Shown here in pieces: positions 43,081 through 54,375 of a stretch of 64,000 nt of DNA (position 1 is the stretch's first letter; each line of letters begins with the position of its first letter). This stretch comes from Prostheceraeus crozeri (taxonomy: Eukaryota > Platyhelminthes > Polycladida > Euryleptidae). A program made the position numbers and the translations under genes. The DNA lies in NCBI GenBank assembly GCA_907163375.1, contig CAJQUW010005328.1, forward strand, positions 62,001-126,000, written 5' to 3'. The notes beneath the pieces are model-generated. The model searched no databases and was not told where the DNA came from. It was given only the letters and a program-made list of their open reading frames with translations.

Positions 43081-43552
43081 CTATCCCTGGCCAAAAAGCA
43101 TTTTAGCTTGTAAAGCTTTCTTAACAAACATTCCTTCAATTCTTTCTCTAAATGTAGGATTTTGAATACTATCTAATTCTTCTATCATTTTCTTATCAGC
43201 TACATGACGAGAACTTAAGTCATGATTTCGATAAGCTAAATCGTGTCTATAAGCTGTTGCATCTACTCTATTTATTGGTTTACTATTTTTTATAGGTGTA
43301 TTATCATCGTTTCATCTTAAATCTAATCTTGTGCCGGGGCCAGTAAAATTATGACCAGGTAGATGTTTTTCTTTTGAATATTTAAAAAATAAATCCAGAA
43401 AAGTTTTCTAATGCTTTTTGTATGTCACCTCCGCAGTGCAGCCGACCGGTGTGCTGACAATTTGAGGTTTTCTGTACTTTTAAGAGATAATTCAATAAAT
43501 CTAAATTGGAAATTTTTAATTTAATAAAATTTTCAGAATTTGTGGAAATCAT
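43081..43552 (-). pseudogene. Phospholipase A2-like (parvovirus VP1u type) gene, broken
   Basis: Start at 43552 (MISTNSENFIKLK). The first 56 codons run to CGGDIQKALE and then a shift near 43385. The next frame carries LPGHNFTGPGTRLDLR, the calcium-loop GPG region, and after one TGA stop (about 43312) RVDATAYRHDLAYR, the HD-X3-Y catalytic region, then HVADKKMIEEL. This domain is known from the unique part of parvovirus VP1, where it breaches endosomal membranes. Comparable genes occur in Polinton-type viruses as far as I recall. It ends with KALQAKMLFGQG and abuts the integrase. Likely once a virion component. Confidence 0.65.
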
Positions 43553-43589
43553 TTTTAAAGATAAAAAAATTTTTAAAGATAAAATAAAT

Positions 43590-43690
43590 GTTTTACCTAA
43601 TCGAACCTTGTTCCGAGGCTTTAGCCGATCACTTTAGTTCAGAGGATTTAGCCGATCGAACCAAAGGTCCTGAGGTTATTACCGAATCAT
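43590..43690. repeat. Intergenic palindrome-rich repeat, copy 1
   Basis: Contains GAGGCTTTAGCCGATC, AGCCGATCGAACCAAAGGTCC and related pieces: a chain of short palindromes (GGCTTTAGCC, CGATCG, GGACCAAAGGTCC-like). Related copies are at 44329-44470 and 45700-45752. It separates the PLA2-like and core-protein genes. Confidence 0.65.
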
Positions 43691-43708
43691 ACTAGGACTT
43701 AGATATAT

Positions 43709-44150
43709 TCAAGAACCATCTTTAGTTTCTTTAATTTCTATTAAATCATCAACATTATATAGAATGTTTTTGAGAACTCGTTTTCCTTCATCAACTAAAT
43801 TTAATTTACTAATATAGTTATCTACTATTCCTTCACCCCTAGCAACTTTTTCTAACTCTCTATTATGTTCATCTAATGCTGCTTTCTCTGATTTATTTCT
43901 ATTTACTGCTTGGACAATACCAGCTGTCCCAACTGCAACACTTCCTGCTGCTATGCCACCGATTATTAGTGGAATTAATGGGAGAAATCCACCATTCTTT
44001 TCTTCTTGTAATTTAATATTCTCTATCATTGCTTTACTTACGTAATATATTTTTTTTAATAGTAATAGTTTTAGGGGTATTTTTGTCAATGATGTCATGC
44101 AGTTTTAATTCAACAGTTTTATTATTATTATTACTTTTCGCTTGAAACAT
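43709..44150 (-). pseudogene. Hydrophobic virion core protein (pX/VI-like), frameshifted
   Basis: The true start is probably at 44150 (MFQAKSNNNNKTVELK). That frame breaks near the T-run at 44050, and the rest is the open frame to 43709. It carries NGGFLPLIPLIIGGIAAGS, a Gly-Gly followed by a long hydrophobic, glycine-rich segment, then a charged helical tail. Such a layout is typical of small Polinton/adintovirus proteins compared with adenovirus pX or VI, which are cleaved after Gly-Gly and act on membranes or DNA in the capsid. The residues before GG do not fit the strict cleavage consensus. Confidence 0.6.
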
Positions 44151-44199
44151 TTTTAGTAATTATTTTAATCTAAGAATTTTTTATAAAAAAAAATTTTTA

Positions 44200-44470
44200 A
44201 TCTATTCTAGTTATGAAAAAAATTAATCTATGAATTTTTAATAAAAAAATTTTAATCTATTCTAGTTATGAAAAAATTTTAATCTATTCTAGTTATGAAA
44301 AAATTTTAAGTTATCAAAAATTTTAATTAACCAATAGAACTTTGTTCAGAGGCTTTAACCGATCGGACCAAGGGTCCTCAGGTTATTAACCAATAGAACT
44401 TTGTTCAGAGGCTTTAGCCTATCGGACCAAAGGTCCTAAGGTTACTAACCGATCGGAGCGAAGCTCCTCT
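44200..44470. repeat. Tandem repeats and palindrome-rich repeat, copy 2
   Basis: Three units of TCTATTCTAGTTATGAAAAA in 44200-44310. They are followed by two full units and one partial unit (period about 62 bp) of AACCAATAGAACTTTGTTCAGAGGC with GGACCAA(A/G)GGTCCT palindromes (44329-44470). The last unit runs into the stop of the major capsid gene. Confidence 0.8.
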
Positions 44471-44474
44471 GGCT

Positions 44475-45053
44475 TTAGCCTATCCTAGCCATCTTCCCAT
44501 TAAGAACTTCAATAGAATTCTTTACATCTTCTAGCAATAAACCATAAGCCATCAATGAAGTTGTGGAATTTTTCTTTTCAATATTAATTGTTACATCACA
44601 ACCAGTCTTCATAATATCTTCAGATTGTGCACTTAAATCGAAACAGAAAACAGGATATAAATGTCTCAAATCACTTATTGTTTCTATATTTTGAGTTGCA
44701 ACATCAACATCTAAACGCATTTGTGTAAATAATCTTGGAAAAAAAATATTCTCTAATGCAATATTATCGGTATCTGGTAATGGTGTTGTAAAATTGGCAT
44801 CAGAATAAAGAGAATATTCACAGAGCAAAAATGAATCGGGTAAATATATATAACTTTGCTGATTATCAACTTCAAACATTAAATCTCCTCCAGTATTTAC
44901 TCTACTGGAAGATCCGGGATTCATAGCAATTCCTATATAGTCATTCTTTTTATGATTGTAACTGACGAACGGAGGATCGTCTAATCTAAATTTATTTTCG
45001 ATAAGAGAAGACAGTTTTATAAAAAATAATTTGACTTTTTTGTTTTTTCTCAC
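44475..45053 (-). pseudogene. Major capsid protein, internally deleted
   Basis: 192 residues where double-jelly-roll Polinton capsid proteins have roughly 500-650. Residues ~50-125 match the N-terminal part of the first jelly roll (NTGGDLMFEVDNQQSYIYLP; ENIFFPRLFTQMRLDV). From residue ~131 the sequence jumps to the conserved end of the second barrel (CFDLSAQSEDIMKTGCDV; AYGLLLEDV). The middle, several hundred residues, is gone with the frame kept, junction near 44663. The N-terminus has no good ATG; the first codon is GTG. It cannot build a capsid lattice. Neighbours fit a late structural cluster. Confidence 0.7.
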
Positions 45054-45059
45054 ACACAG

Positions 45060-45751
45060 AAAAAATTTTATTAAAAAAATTTCCTAAAAAAATTTTATTA
45101 AAATATAATTTTAGAATTTTGCTAAACCAGCTCCGCTACAGCTTTGCTGGTTAGACCGAAGGTTGCTGTTCACACCATTACCTCTTATTTCTTCAATTGA
45201 ACGAACCGTAGGTTCTATGGCTACGCCTGATTTCTTCTCCTGTTTACTATCAGCTTAGTTTACTCCTAAAGATTGCACCTGCCACAGCTATGTTAGCAAT
45301 TTTGTTTTTTGTTTCCTCTGAAAGTTTTTTTTTTTTTTTTTTTCTCTTCAGAGTCATCATAAGTTTACGAATAGTTTTTTTTTGTTTTTTTTAATTCTTT
45401 TTGACTTAAGCATTTGATTGATTGAACTATGTTATCTACTATGCTCCTGCTCTGCTCCTTTAGCAGTAAGTTTATTAATTTTTTTTATTATTTTTTTAGT
45501 AACGTATCGAACATTATATTTGAACTGATGATTTCATCTCCTTCTTTTTCTTTTTTTTTTTTTTCTGTTCTTACATTTTTTATAATGTAAAACAGATTCA
45601 TAATGGTTCATTTTTTTATTATTTTTTGAAGCAAAAAATGTATAATTTTTTTTTTTTTTTTATGATTAATTTTTTAAAAAAAAAAAAAATTATAAGGAAG
45701 TAAGTTGAGGACCTTTGGCCCGATCGGCTAAAGCCTCTGAAAAAGGTTCTA
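45060..45751. other. Low-complexity AT region and palindrome-rich repeat, copy 3
   Basis: Long T and A runs (45320-45370, 45545-45570, 45640-45700) with no coding frame. One more copy of the GGACCTTTGGCCCGATCGGC-type palindromic repeat lies at about 45704-45752, inverted relative to copies 1 and 2. Confidence 0.6.
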
Positions 45752-46637
45752 TCAAGATTTACGTTCGTGAATGGACAACAACCTCGTGATAACCTTATTA
45801 ATTTTCCGTTGCACGTTATCTATTGCGTCAAGCAGCGTGTGATGTATTTTAATTTCTTTTCTATTAACTTGCATTTTCTCCTGATTAATCTTCAACGCCG
45901 TTTTAAGAGCATTTAACTTAACTTAAAGAACATCTAGCTGTTTTTTAACAGCATCTAACTGTTCTTTATTTCCTTTAGGGTTTTCTTGCAAATTTTTCTT
46001 TAATTCATTTTCTAAATTATTTTTAAGAGTTTTCAGTTTATCAACTTTTTGATTAAACGAGTTTACTTCATTTGTTATTCTATTCATCCTTTTCATTTGT
46101 TGAGTAATTTTAGAACTTAATTCATCAACACTTTTTTCGAATGTAGTTTGTAACTGCTTTCAATTTTTTTAATTCTTTCAGGTAGTTTTTCTATTTCATC
46201 TTCTAATTGTTCTTTCAATAGTTGTATCTGATGTTTATTTTTAATGACTGCAGATTTTAACTTTATAGAAAGTAATATTAAAATTTTTGATTGTTCTGAA
46301 ATCTTTTTAAAAAGTTTTGCTATATCTGGTTCTAGCTCTCTATCCTTTTTATCAAGTTTTAATAATTTTTCGTTTAATGATTTGTCATTAAGTTTAAGCA
46401 ACTTTAGTTCATTCATCAGTGGAACCAAAACATCGTTTATATATTTTTCTTTTAAGTAATTGATTTGTGTATCAACATATTGTTTATTTGTTAACTCTGT
46501 ATTTTGTTGCAGAAGAATAGAAAGATGCAATGGACCAGATAAAGGTGTCCAGTTTTCATGATATAATTTTCTATTTCCTTTTCTAATTCCCGATTATTCG
46601 GGATATATGCACCTCCACCAACATTTGGTAACATCAT
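45752..46637 (-). pseudogene. Long coiled-coil protein, broken
   Basis: Start at 46637 (MMLPNVGGGAYIPNNRELEK). A frameshift near 46530-46545 leads to the open frame 46117-46530, and another near 46140 to a frame that runs to 45752 with one TAA. All parts are dominated by heptad-like Leu/Ile/Lys/Glu patterns (YLKEKYINDVLVPLMNELKL; IQLLKEQLEDEIEKL). No enzyme motif. Its place beside the capsid genes would suit a structural or fibre-like protein, but homology is not recognised. It is divergently oriented to the gene at 46703, with only 65 bp between starts. Confidence 0.5.
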
Positions 46638-46702
46638 TTTTTAACCATAAAAAAGAAATTTTTTTCCAAAAAAGTAATTTTTTCTCACATAAAAATAAAA
46701 AA
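46638..46702. promoter_or_regulatory. Putative bidirectional promoter spacer
   Basis: A 65-bp AT-rich spacer between two divergently oriented Polinton genes. It is inferred from position only. No TATA box is distinctive in such AT-rich sequence. Confidence 0.25.
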
Positions 46703-48028
46703 ATGGAAAAAGCAAATTTAAAAAAATTATATTCGCCCGCATCATCCTGTTCTTCTTATTCGACGAGATCAACGGGATTTGAAAATAAATGTTTTGATAA
46801 TAATAATAATCCATGTATAGATGTTAATCTTTTGTTTCAATTACAAGCCGAAATATTTAGGGAACAGACTAAAGGTTTACCTTCTATTGAAACCAATTAT
46901 TGTAATTTTCCAGGTGATCCATTTATAAAATTTATGGAGATTGTAAGTAAATATAATGATGTTGCGTATGTAGAATTGAATAAAGAAAATATGGTAATCA
47001 TTGGTCATAATCATGTTTATGGTTTTATTAGAGCAGTGTTGCCAATTAGTAATACTGATTGGATAGAAACTAAAATAATTAATTGTACTTATGTTACTGA
47101 ATTAGTAAAAAAGTTAAAATCTTTTTCAAAAGAAAAAATTAGATTACTTGTTGATGAACATAAGCAATATAACATTCACATAGAAAGTAAAAAACATAAT
47201 GAAGAGTTATTATGTCAAGTATATTATAGAGATACAATTTATAAACAAGAAAGTTCTGATATGCCACAAAGATATGATGATGATACTTATATAGGATTAT
47301 ATTCAAATTTAAATATTAATTTGTTGAAATCTTACATAAATGGTTTAGCTCAACAAGAGAAAATTTATATGTGGACAACACCTTATACTATTAACAATGA
47401 CCATAATCATAATCATAATAATTTTAAAGAATCTGATAATAATAATTTTAAAGAATCTGATAATAATAATTCTAAATAATCTCATAATAATAATGATGAT
47501 AATAATGATGATGATAATATAGATGATGATTCTGAAACATCTGAAAAAGGTGTAAATGGTAAAAAAGATTATAAAAATATTAGTAATTATAAAAATTTAA
47601 GTGAAGAAAAATTTGTATCTCAACATGATATTAATACATATAATCAAAATTCATCTAAATTTCATTTTCTTACAATTGAAAATAATAATGATGGAATAGT
47701 TGAAGATACTGTTAGACAACTATGTGTCGGGTCTACAAAATTTAAATTAGGATTTACATCTAATCAATTTAAAATTTTATCATCTTTAATAAAAACTAAA
47801 AATGATTCAGATTATGGTGTTATTAAATTTTCCAAAAGAGATCAAAGACCAATATTTTTCTCTATTATATTATTATCGAATAATAAACATAATTTGGAAT
47901 TAGATATTCCTATCAGGGAATGGCATCCTGTTCCAAAAAGTGTAATTTATGATGTTGATGAAGAATCAATACTTAGTGAAAATAAATTTAAATTATCTTT
48001 TGATAAAATGTTATATGATAAAACTTAA
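46703..48028 (+). pseudogene. Unidentified Polinton gene with Asn/Asp/His-rich linker
   Basis: ATG at 46703 (MEKANLKKLYSP). One frame runs to 48028, broken only by TAA at 47477-47479. It has two globular halves, about residues 35-230 and 310-440. Between them lies a low-complexity linker with HNHNHNN, tandem FKESDNNN units and NNDDNNDDD. Both halves are rich in alternating hydrophobics suggestive of beta strands (NMVIIGHNHVYGFIRAVLPI; PIFFSIILLSNNKHNLELDI). A processivity-clamp-like fold upstream of the polymerase is an untested idea. Family not recognised. Confidence 0.45.
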
Positions 48029-48157
48029 TGTGATAAAAATAAAATAACTAAAGAACGTGAAATATATAATAATATAAAATAACTCTCAAGACCTTGATAT
48101 TAGAATATTTATATCTAAAATTAAAACACAAATTTTTTCTTTAAATAATAAAAAAAA

Positions 48158-51100
48158 ATGGAAAATACCAAGTTCTATTGTAACTTATGTAAAAAAAAGT
48201 TGCAAACAAAAAGAAGTTATCAATCTCATTTAAATAGTAAAATGCATTTACAAAATGTAGATCGAGTTGATGAAGGAAATATATTAAAATTAAATAATTA
48301 TAAAAACTATCTAGAAACATTACCTACTGATATAAAAGTTAAAAAAATATTTGATGATTATTCACATTCGGAATATACAAAAGTTTTTAATAGTGAAGAT
48401 GAACATGTACCAGATGGCAGATATTTATTTAGTGATACTGATGAATTTAACGAAATAGATGAATTTGATGAAGCGGTAACAGATATAAAATATTTATTTA
48501 ATGAATCTGTTGAACATAATGAAACCGATGAAACTTTTTATAATGTATTAACTAACTTTTTCAAAATATTTAAGAAATCTTTCAAATGTTATATGAATGT
48601 AGAAGTACTTTATACAAAAAATGGACCTGATGGAATTCCTGAAGAAATAATACAAGGACATTTTACAAATTCACAAGAAATTCATAATGTAAATGATATA
48701 CAACCCATATTTGAATCGATGATACTTAAACTAGAAAATTGTATAATTGAAGCCCAGTTACGTGAATCTGGTTGGAGATTTGTTAAAATACTATCTAAGA
48801 AAATAGTAATTGATAAATATAAAAATAATACTGGTGGTAGTTATGTTCCTTTGCCTTTCAGTTCACCACAAATAATCAACATAAAAAGAAGATGATTATT
48901 GTTTTCTGCGGAGTGTTATAGCACATTTACATCCTGCAGAATATCACAAAGAAAGACTCAGTAATTATAATAAAGAATATATAAAGGAATTTGATCTCTC
49001 TGATGGCTTACATGAATTTCCATATGATTATAATAAGCTAACAAAGTTTCATAAAAAGAATAAAAATTTAATAGAAGTAAATGTTTTTGAATTAAATGTG
49101 AATTATGTTTCTATTGGTCAAATTACTCCATTTTACTCAGATTCAAAAAAAAAATTATTTGAATAATAAAAATTTATGTCAATCAGAAATAGTATATAAT
49201 GATAGAGGAAATTACATGCATCATAATATTTTTTACCAAGGAAATATAATATGTACTGAAAAATTTGAAATTATAAAAACATTATCACCAATAATGATTA
49301 ATCATAATAATTATAAAGGACGTAATTATAATTATGATTATGATTCCGATTATTTATCTTTATCTTTAGAATATCAACAAAAATTACAAAATTAAAATAA
49401 AAGTTTACAAAAATGTAAAACAGATAATCAACAACAATTAAAAATGTTACTACAAGAATATCACCATAAATATCAAAATTAGATAGAAACGATTCAAAAA
49501 TTAAATGAAGAAAATAATGAAGAAAATGAAACCAATCAAAAAATAAATGAATGTTTAAAAAAATGTCAACAACAATATAAAGAACAATATGATAAAGAAT
49601 ATAGTTATCACTTACAAATATTAAATCAAAATTATCAACAGTCTGAAAAAGATTTACAAAGATATATCGACTTAACACATGAAATATATCAAGATAAATT
49701 TGAAAAATTAAAACAAACAAAACAACCAGCACAAGCGAATATATTATATTATCAGGGTCATTTTATATTGTGTAAAGATGTTTCTATATTTGCAAAAACT
49801 TCAGATAATGCTAATTTTCCCTGTCTCCGATGTATGACGGGCTTTAGAACTAAAGAAGAAATGAATAAACATTTGGAGAATTGTCAACAAAATGAAGCAG
49901 TTGAAAATACTTTCCCTAAAGATGATTATTTAATTTATAATAGACATTATTACAAAAATAAAGTACCCTTTACTATTTATTGTGATTTCGAAGCATATAA
50001 TGTTAACATAACACAAAATTCTGATAATGGTAAATATGAAAAAAGTGCACCTGAAAAAAGTGCATCTGAACAAAGTAAAGAAAAATATTTATTTGAACAA
50101 AAACCATTATGTTGGGGAATGTACATTCATTCAAATTAGCCTGAATTATTTAAATCAGAATATCATCAATACTATGGTGAAGATAGATCAAAAATGTTTA
50201 CAAAGAAAGTAGAAGAATTACAAGGTCGCTTTTCACAATTGCTTGAAACAAATATACCAATGCTTCCATTAACGGATGAAGAAAAATATCATTTTAATGA
50301 TGAAACAAAATGTTTTTACTGTGGAAAAGAATTTACAAATAATTATAAAACTGGCAGAGGTAGATATCTTGATAAAGTAAAAGATCATGATCATCTAAAT
50401 GGATTATATAGACGTGCAGCACATAATTCTTGTAATCTTAATACTAATAAATTTAAATATAACTTTGTTCCTCTACATTTCTACAATGGTTCTAAATATG
50501 ATTTCCATTTGATAATGAAAGATCTATTTTCATATGAAAAATTACAACAACAACAAATAAATGTACTATGTAAACAAGAAGAAAAATATTTTTCAATGCA
50601 ATTAGGTTGTATTAGAATTTTAGATGCATTTAGATTTTTTGCTCCTTATTCATTAGATGTTATGGGAAAAACTTTGAAACCTGAACCATGTAAAATATTA
50701 AATAAATACAATTTAAAACCTTTAAAAGGCATATTTCCATATGAATATTTAACTGGAGATATAAATAGAATAAATGAAATAATGAAAGAACAAAAACTTC
50801 CTCCAATAAATAAATTTAAATCAACATTAAAACAATCACAATTATCTGAAGAAGACTATGCAGAAGCTGAAAAGAATTGGAGAGAGTTAAATTCAAGAAC
50901 AATGTACGATTATACAATGAAATATCTTCAGATAGATGTATTAATCCTTACTGATCTTTTTGAAAACTTTCGTGATATGTGTTTAGAATATTACGGAATA
51001 GATCCATGTTATTGTTATTCTACACCAGGTTTAACATGGTTAGCAGGATTAAAACATACAAATGTTAAACTTAAACATTATAAAGAAAATACATATGATA

Positions 51101-52557
51101 AATTATTATTTTTTGAATCTGGTATTAGAGGTGGAGTTTCATCAGTTTTAGGTAATAGATATGTTAAGTGTTATAATAAAAAAGCAAATCCTGATGATTA
51201 TGGAATAATGAAACCTTTATCTCCAGAAGAAAGCGATCAGTTTATAAAATTGTTTAATCAAAATATAGAAGGACTTATATCAAATGTCAAGCATCAAAAA
51301 GTCAAGCAGCAGTTGATGAAATCATGAGAGAAAACTATTTGTTCTATTATGATTTTAATAGCTTATATTCTTCTTGCATGATACAAGAATTACCAACAGG
51401 TGAAATGTCTTGGTGTGATATTCTTGATTATCAAAAAACACATGATGGAAATTATAATTTTGGTTATATATATGAAGTTGATTTAGTATACCCTGATTAC
51501 ATAAAAGGCGCAACAAAATATTATCCTTTCTGTCCCGAAAACAAAATTCCCAATATAGAAGATTTTTCAGATTATCAAAAGTCTATAATTCCTAAGAAAT
51601 ACAGACCAACAAAAAAACTTATGTTAACACAAGGTAATAAAAGAAAGCATGTTGTTGAAGGAAGAATGCTAGATTGGTATTTAGAACATGGAATGATTCT
51701 CACTAAAATACATCGAAAACTAGAGTATAGAAAATCTAGGTGGTTAAAAAATTATATAGAGTTCAATATTGAAAAACGTAAAATAGCTAAAAGAAATAAA
51801 GATGATTTTGGAAACGTGTTCTTCAAATTAATGAATAATGCATTTTATGGTAAGACTTTAGAAAATGTGCGTAATAGACAAAATATTGAAATAGTTTATG
51901 ATAGAGATAGATTTCAAAATTTAACAAGGAAACCTACATATGAAAGAACTGCTAGATTTAGTGATAATCTATGTGCTGTACATTTACGTCGAATTAGCGT
52001 AAAACATGATAAGTTTAATTTTATTGGATTCCCTATATTAGAATTAGCTAAACTATTTATGTATAGATTTATATATGATTATTTAGCACCTGCTTATGGC
52101 AAAAACTATAAATTACACTTGACAGACACCGATTCTGTTTTCTTAGAATTAACAATACCGTATAATTCTTCAATTGATCAAGAAATTAATAAAATAAAAG
52201 ATATCATTCATCCTTCTGATTTATGTAAAGCAAAAGATGAACTAGAAGGAAATGAAGATTTCATAACAGAAGCTATATTTTTAAAATCTAAATGTTATTG
52301 TTATAATACAACTAATAATATTAAAACACATAAAACATTAAAAGGAATTTCAAAGGCATCAGTGGCTAACCAAATAACATTTCAAGATTATAAAAATGCA
52401 TTATTTAATAATGAAATAAAAACAGCATGTAATTATAGACTTAATTCAAAGAAACATAAAATGTATTTATTTAAAAGAGGAACATAAATTAGCATTAGAT
52501 CCATTTGATGATAAAAGAAAAATTTTCACTGATGGAATAGCTACTTTACCTTCTTAA
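48158..52557 (+). pseudogene. POLB: Protein-primed DNA polymerase B, broken
   Basis: Replicative polymerase of the element, about 1,460 codons in total. Order: a U1-type C2H2 finger (CNLCKKKLQTKRSYQSHLNS), the conserved HFTNSQEIHNVNDIQP region, a coiled-coil insertion (49330-49730), a CLRCMTGF zinc motif, exonuclease motif IYCDFEAYN (about 49975), a CFYCGKEF...KDHDHLNG HNH-like module (50310-50440), YLQIDVLILTDLF (Exo III), palm motif A YYDFNSLYSS (about 51345), motif B LMNNAFYGKTLENV and motif C LTDTDSVFLEL (about 52120). Shifts lie at about 48889, 49150, 51293 and 52470; stops at 49393, 49480 and 50137. Catalytic residues survive but the gene cannot be read through. Confidence 0.9.
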
Positions 52558-52672
52558 TTTTCTAAAAATTAATTTTCTTAAATTTCTAAGATAGACACAT
52601 TTGATATATATATAAAATAAAATATCATAACACTATATTTGCATATTTTTTATCACTCGGTAAACAAATGTT

Positions 52673-53418
52673 CTACAACTCTATCATGAATTTTTTATCA
52701 ATATTAATTGTAATGAAGCCATAATCTTTTGACCAAGCATTGTTACACGATTGTTTAAATTCATCTTTATTTCTTACGCATAAATCTCTTAACAAATCAC
52801 TTAAGTTTCTTGCATTTATTTCAAATAGTATAAATATATTTGCATTCTTTCTAATAACACTTCCGTCTAATGAATACATACTTTGTGTTAAATAAAAAAC
52901 ACTACAGTTGTTATGTCTACCTCTTGTGAAATAATTTCTCTGAACTGACTGATCTCTATCATTAACACAATCATCAAAATTACACAATGTTTCATTCTTT
53001 TATCTAGTTTACTAGGATCTTGCATATTACCACTATCATCTATTAATTGTATCTTTATATGCTTATTTTCATTGGATTCAACTAACTGATTATTTTTTGC
53101 TGCTTCTTCACACCACGAACTTATTTCTTCTTCATCTTCAGATTTTTCATTTTCTTTGAATAATGAAGCAATTGCTGTTTTTTTAAGATTATTTTCATAT
53201 CCATATTTTAAAAATTGATAGACGGGTTGTTCTGCTGTTGTTGTATAAATTATAAGATTGTTATAATCCAAAAAATTTGGAGTCGTTAAAATTTTAAATA
53301 ATAGATACGTTTTTCCACAACCTGATCTTCCACAAATAACAGAAAAAACTTTATTAGATAAATTTGGATGATGATAAAATTTGAGTTATTTTTTTATTTA
53401 ATGGGGCACTTCACTCAT
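52673..53418 (-). pseudogene. ATP: Genome-packaging ATPase (FtsK/A32 type), broken
   Basis: Walker A GRSGCGKT lies at about 53308-53332. Walker B is in CNFDDC at about 52970-52985. The conserved YFTRGRHNNCSVFYLTQS and RKNANIFILFE blocks follow. This ATPase would pump the DNA into the virion. The probable start is ATG at 53418 (MSEVPH), followed by two TAA stops before Walker A. A single-base shift lies just before Walker B, near 52987. Length is in the usual range once the pieces are added. It faces the polymerase gene tail to tail. Confidence 0.85.
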
Positions 53419-53477
53419 TTTTTAATAAAAAATTTTATTTCAATTTTTAAAGAAGAAGAATAAGAAGAAGAAGAAAA

Positions 53478-54283
53478 TTAAACTTCTCTAACCAAAAGAT
53501 CTATCATAATCTCTTCACCTCCAAAATTTATTTCTTGTCCTTTCTCATCAGTGATTCTAATGTTAATGTTGTTAATAGTTTTTCTTGTAATAGGGAAATA
53601 TATTAATGTTTGGGGAAATACATTTAATCTATAACCAATGGGTACAGTAAAAGCTGGAAAACTGAATATTAAATTTGACAATTTTCCATTTATATATCCT
53701 CCTTCAATAATGTCACAATGTACAACAATTGAATTTATTTCAGTTATTTTTGGAATCTTCTCACTTAAATGATAACCTTGACTATAAGTTTGTTCATTAA
53801 ATCCTAATAGCTTTGACAATGATCTATCATGATTAAAATCAACTTGATGATTTTCGTCTAAAGTAAGAGAAAATTTGTTAACTGCCGGTTCAACTGCAAA
53901 ATGTAATTGTTTCTTATCTTTAAATGGTATACCTAAATGTCTCTTAATTTCATTTGATATTGATTCAACTTCGTAAGAACCAGGAAGAAAAGTTAGTATT
54001 TTCCACGTTTTACCTTTATCAGTAGAATATCTAAATTGATCATTCACATCTTTGATAACGTTTTGAATAGTGTTAAATGTGGAGAAACTAGTCAATGCAA
54101 TTTGATAATTTTTATTTTGTTCCAAATGTAGAATGGGTTCTAAATTACAAGTGTGTGATGAAGTAGTTGTTATAATTTTCAACGTCGTACTAAATTTTGA
54201 TGAACCCAAAATCTCTGTTAAATCTTCTAAATGATTATTAATTCTTTGTCAAAATCTACTGATGATAATTCTCTCGAAGACAT
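53478..54283 (-). pseudogene. Minor capsid (penton-like) protein, one frameshift
   Basis: The 243-codon frame to 53478 matches the single-jelly-roll penton of Polintons: LPGSYEVESISNEIKRHLGI, LSKLLGFNEQTYSQGYHLS, a conserved CDIIEGGYINGK block and a C-terminal INIRITDEKGQEINFGGEEI. The start is most likely ATG at 54283 (MSSRELSSVDFDKE). The first ~18 codons are separated from the rest by a one-base shift near 54228. Apart from that it is complete. It would form capsid vertices. It lies in the late block with the ATPase and the 54376 gene. Confidence 0.8.
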
Positions 54284-54375
54284 TTTTTAACTAAAAAAAT
54301 TTAAATAAATATTATAGATAAAAATCGTAGATAAAATCATAGATAAAAATCATACATAAAAATTATAGATAAAAA

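Noticed and set aside
43590..45752. CRISPR-like array in the Polinton spacers
   Set aside because: The repeats are few, palindromic, differently oriented and lack regular spacers.
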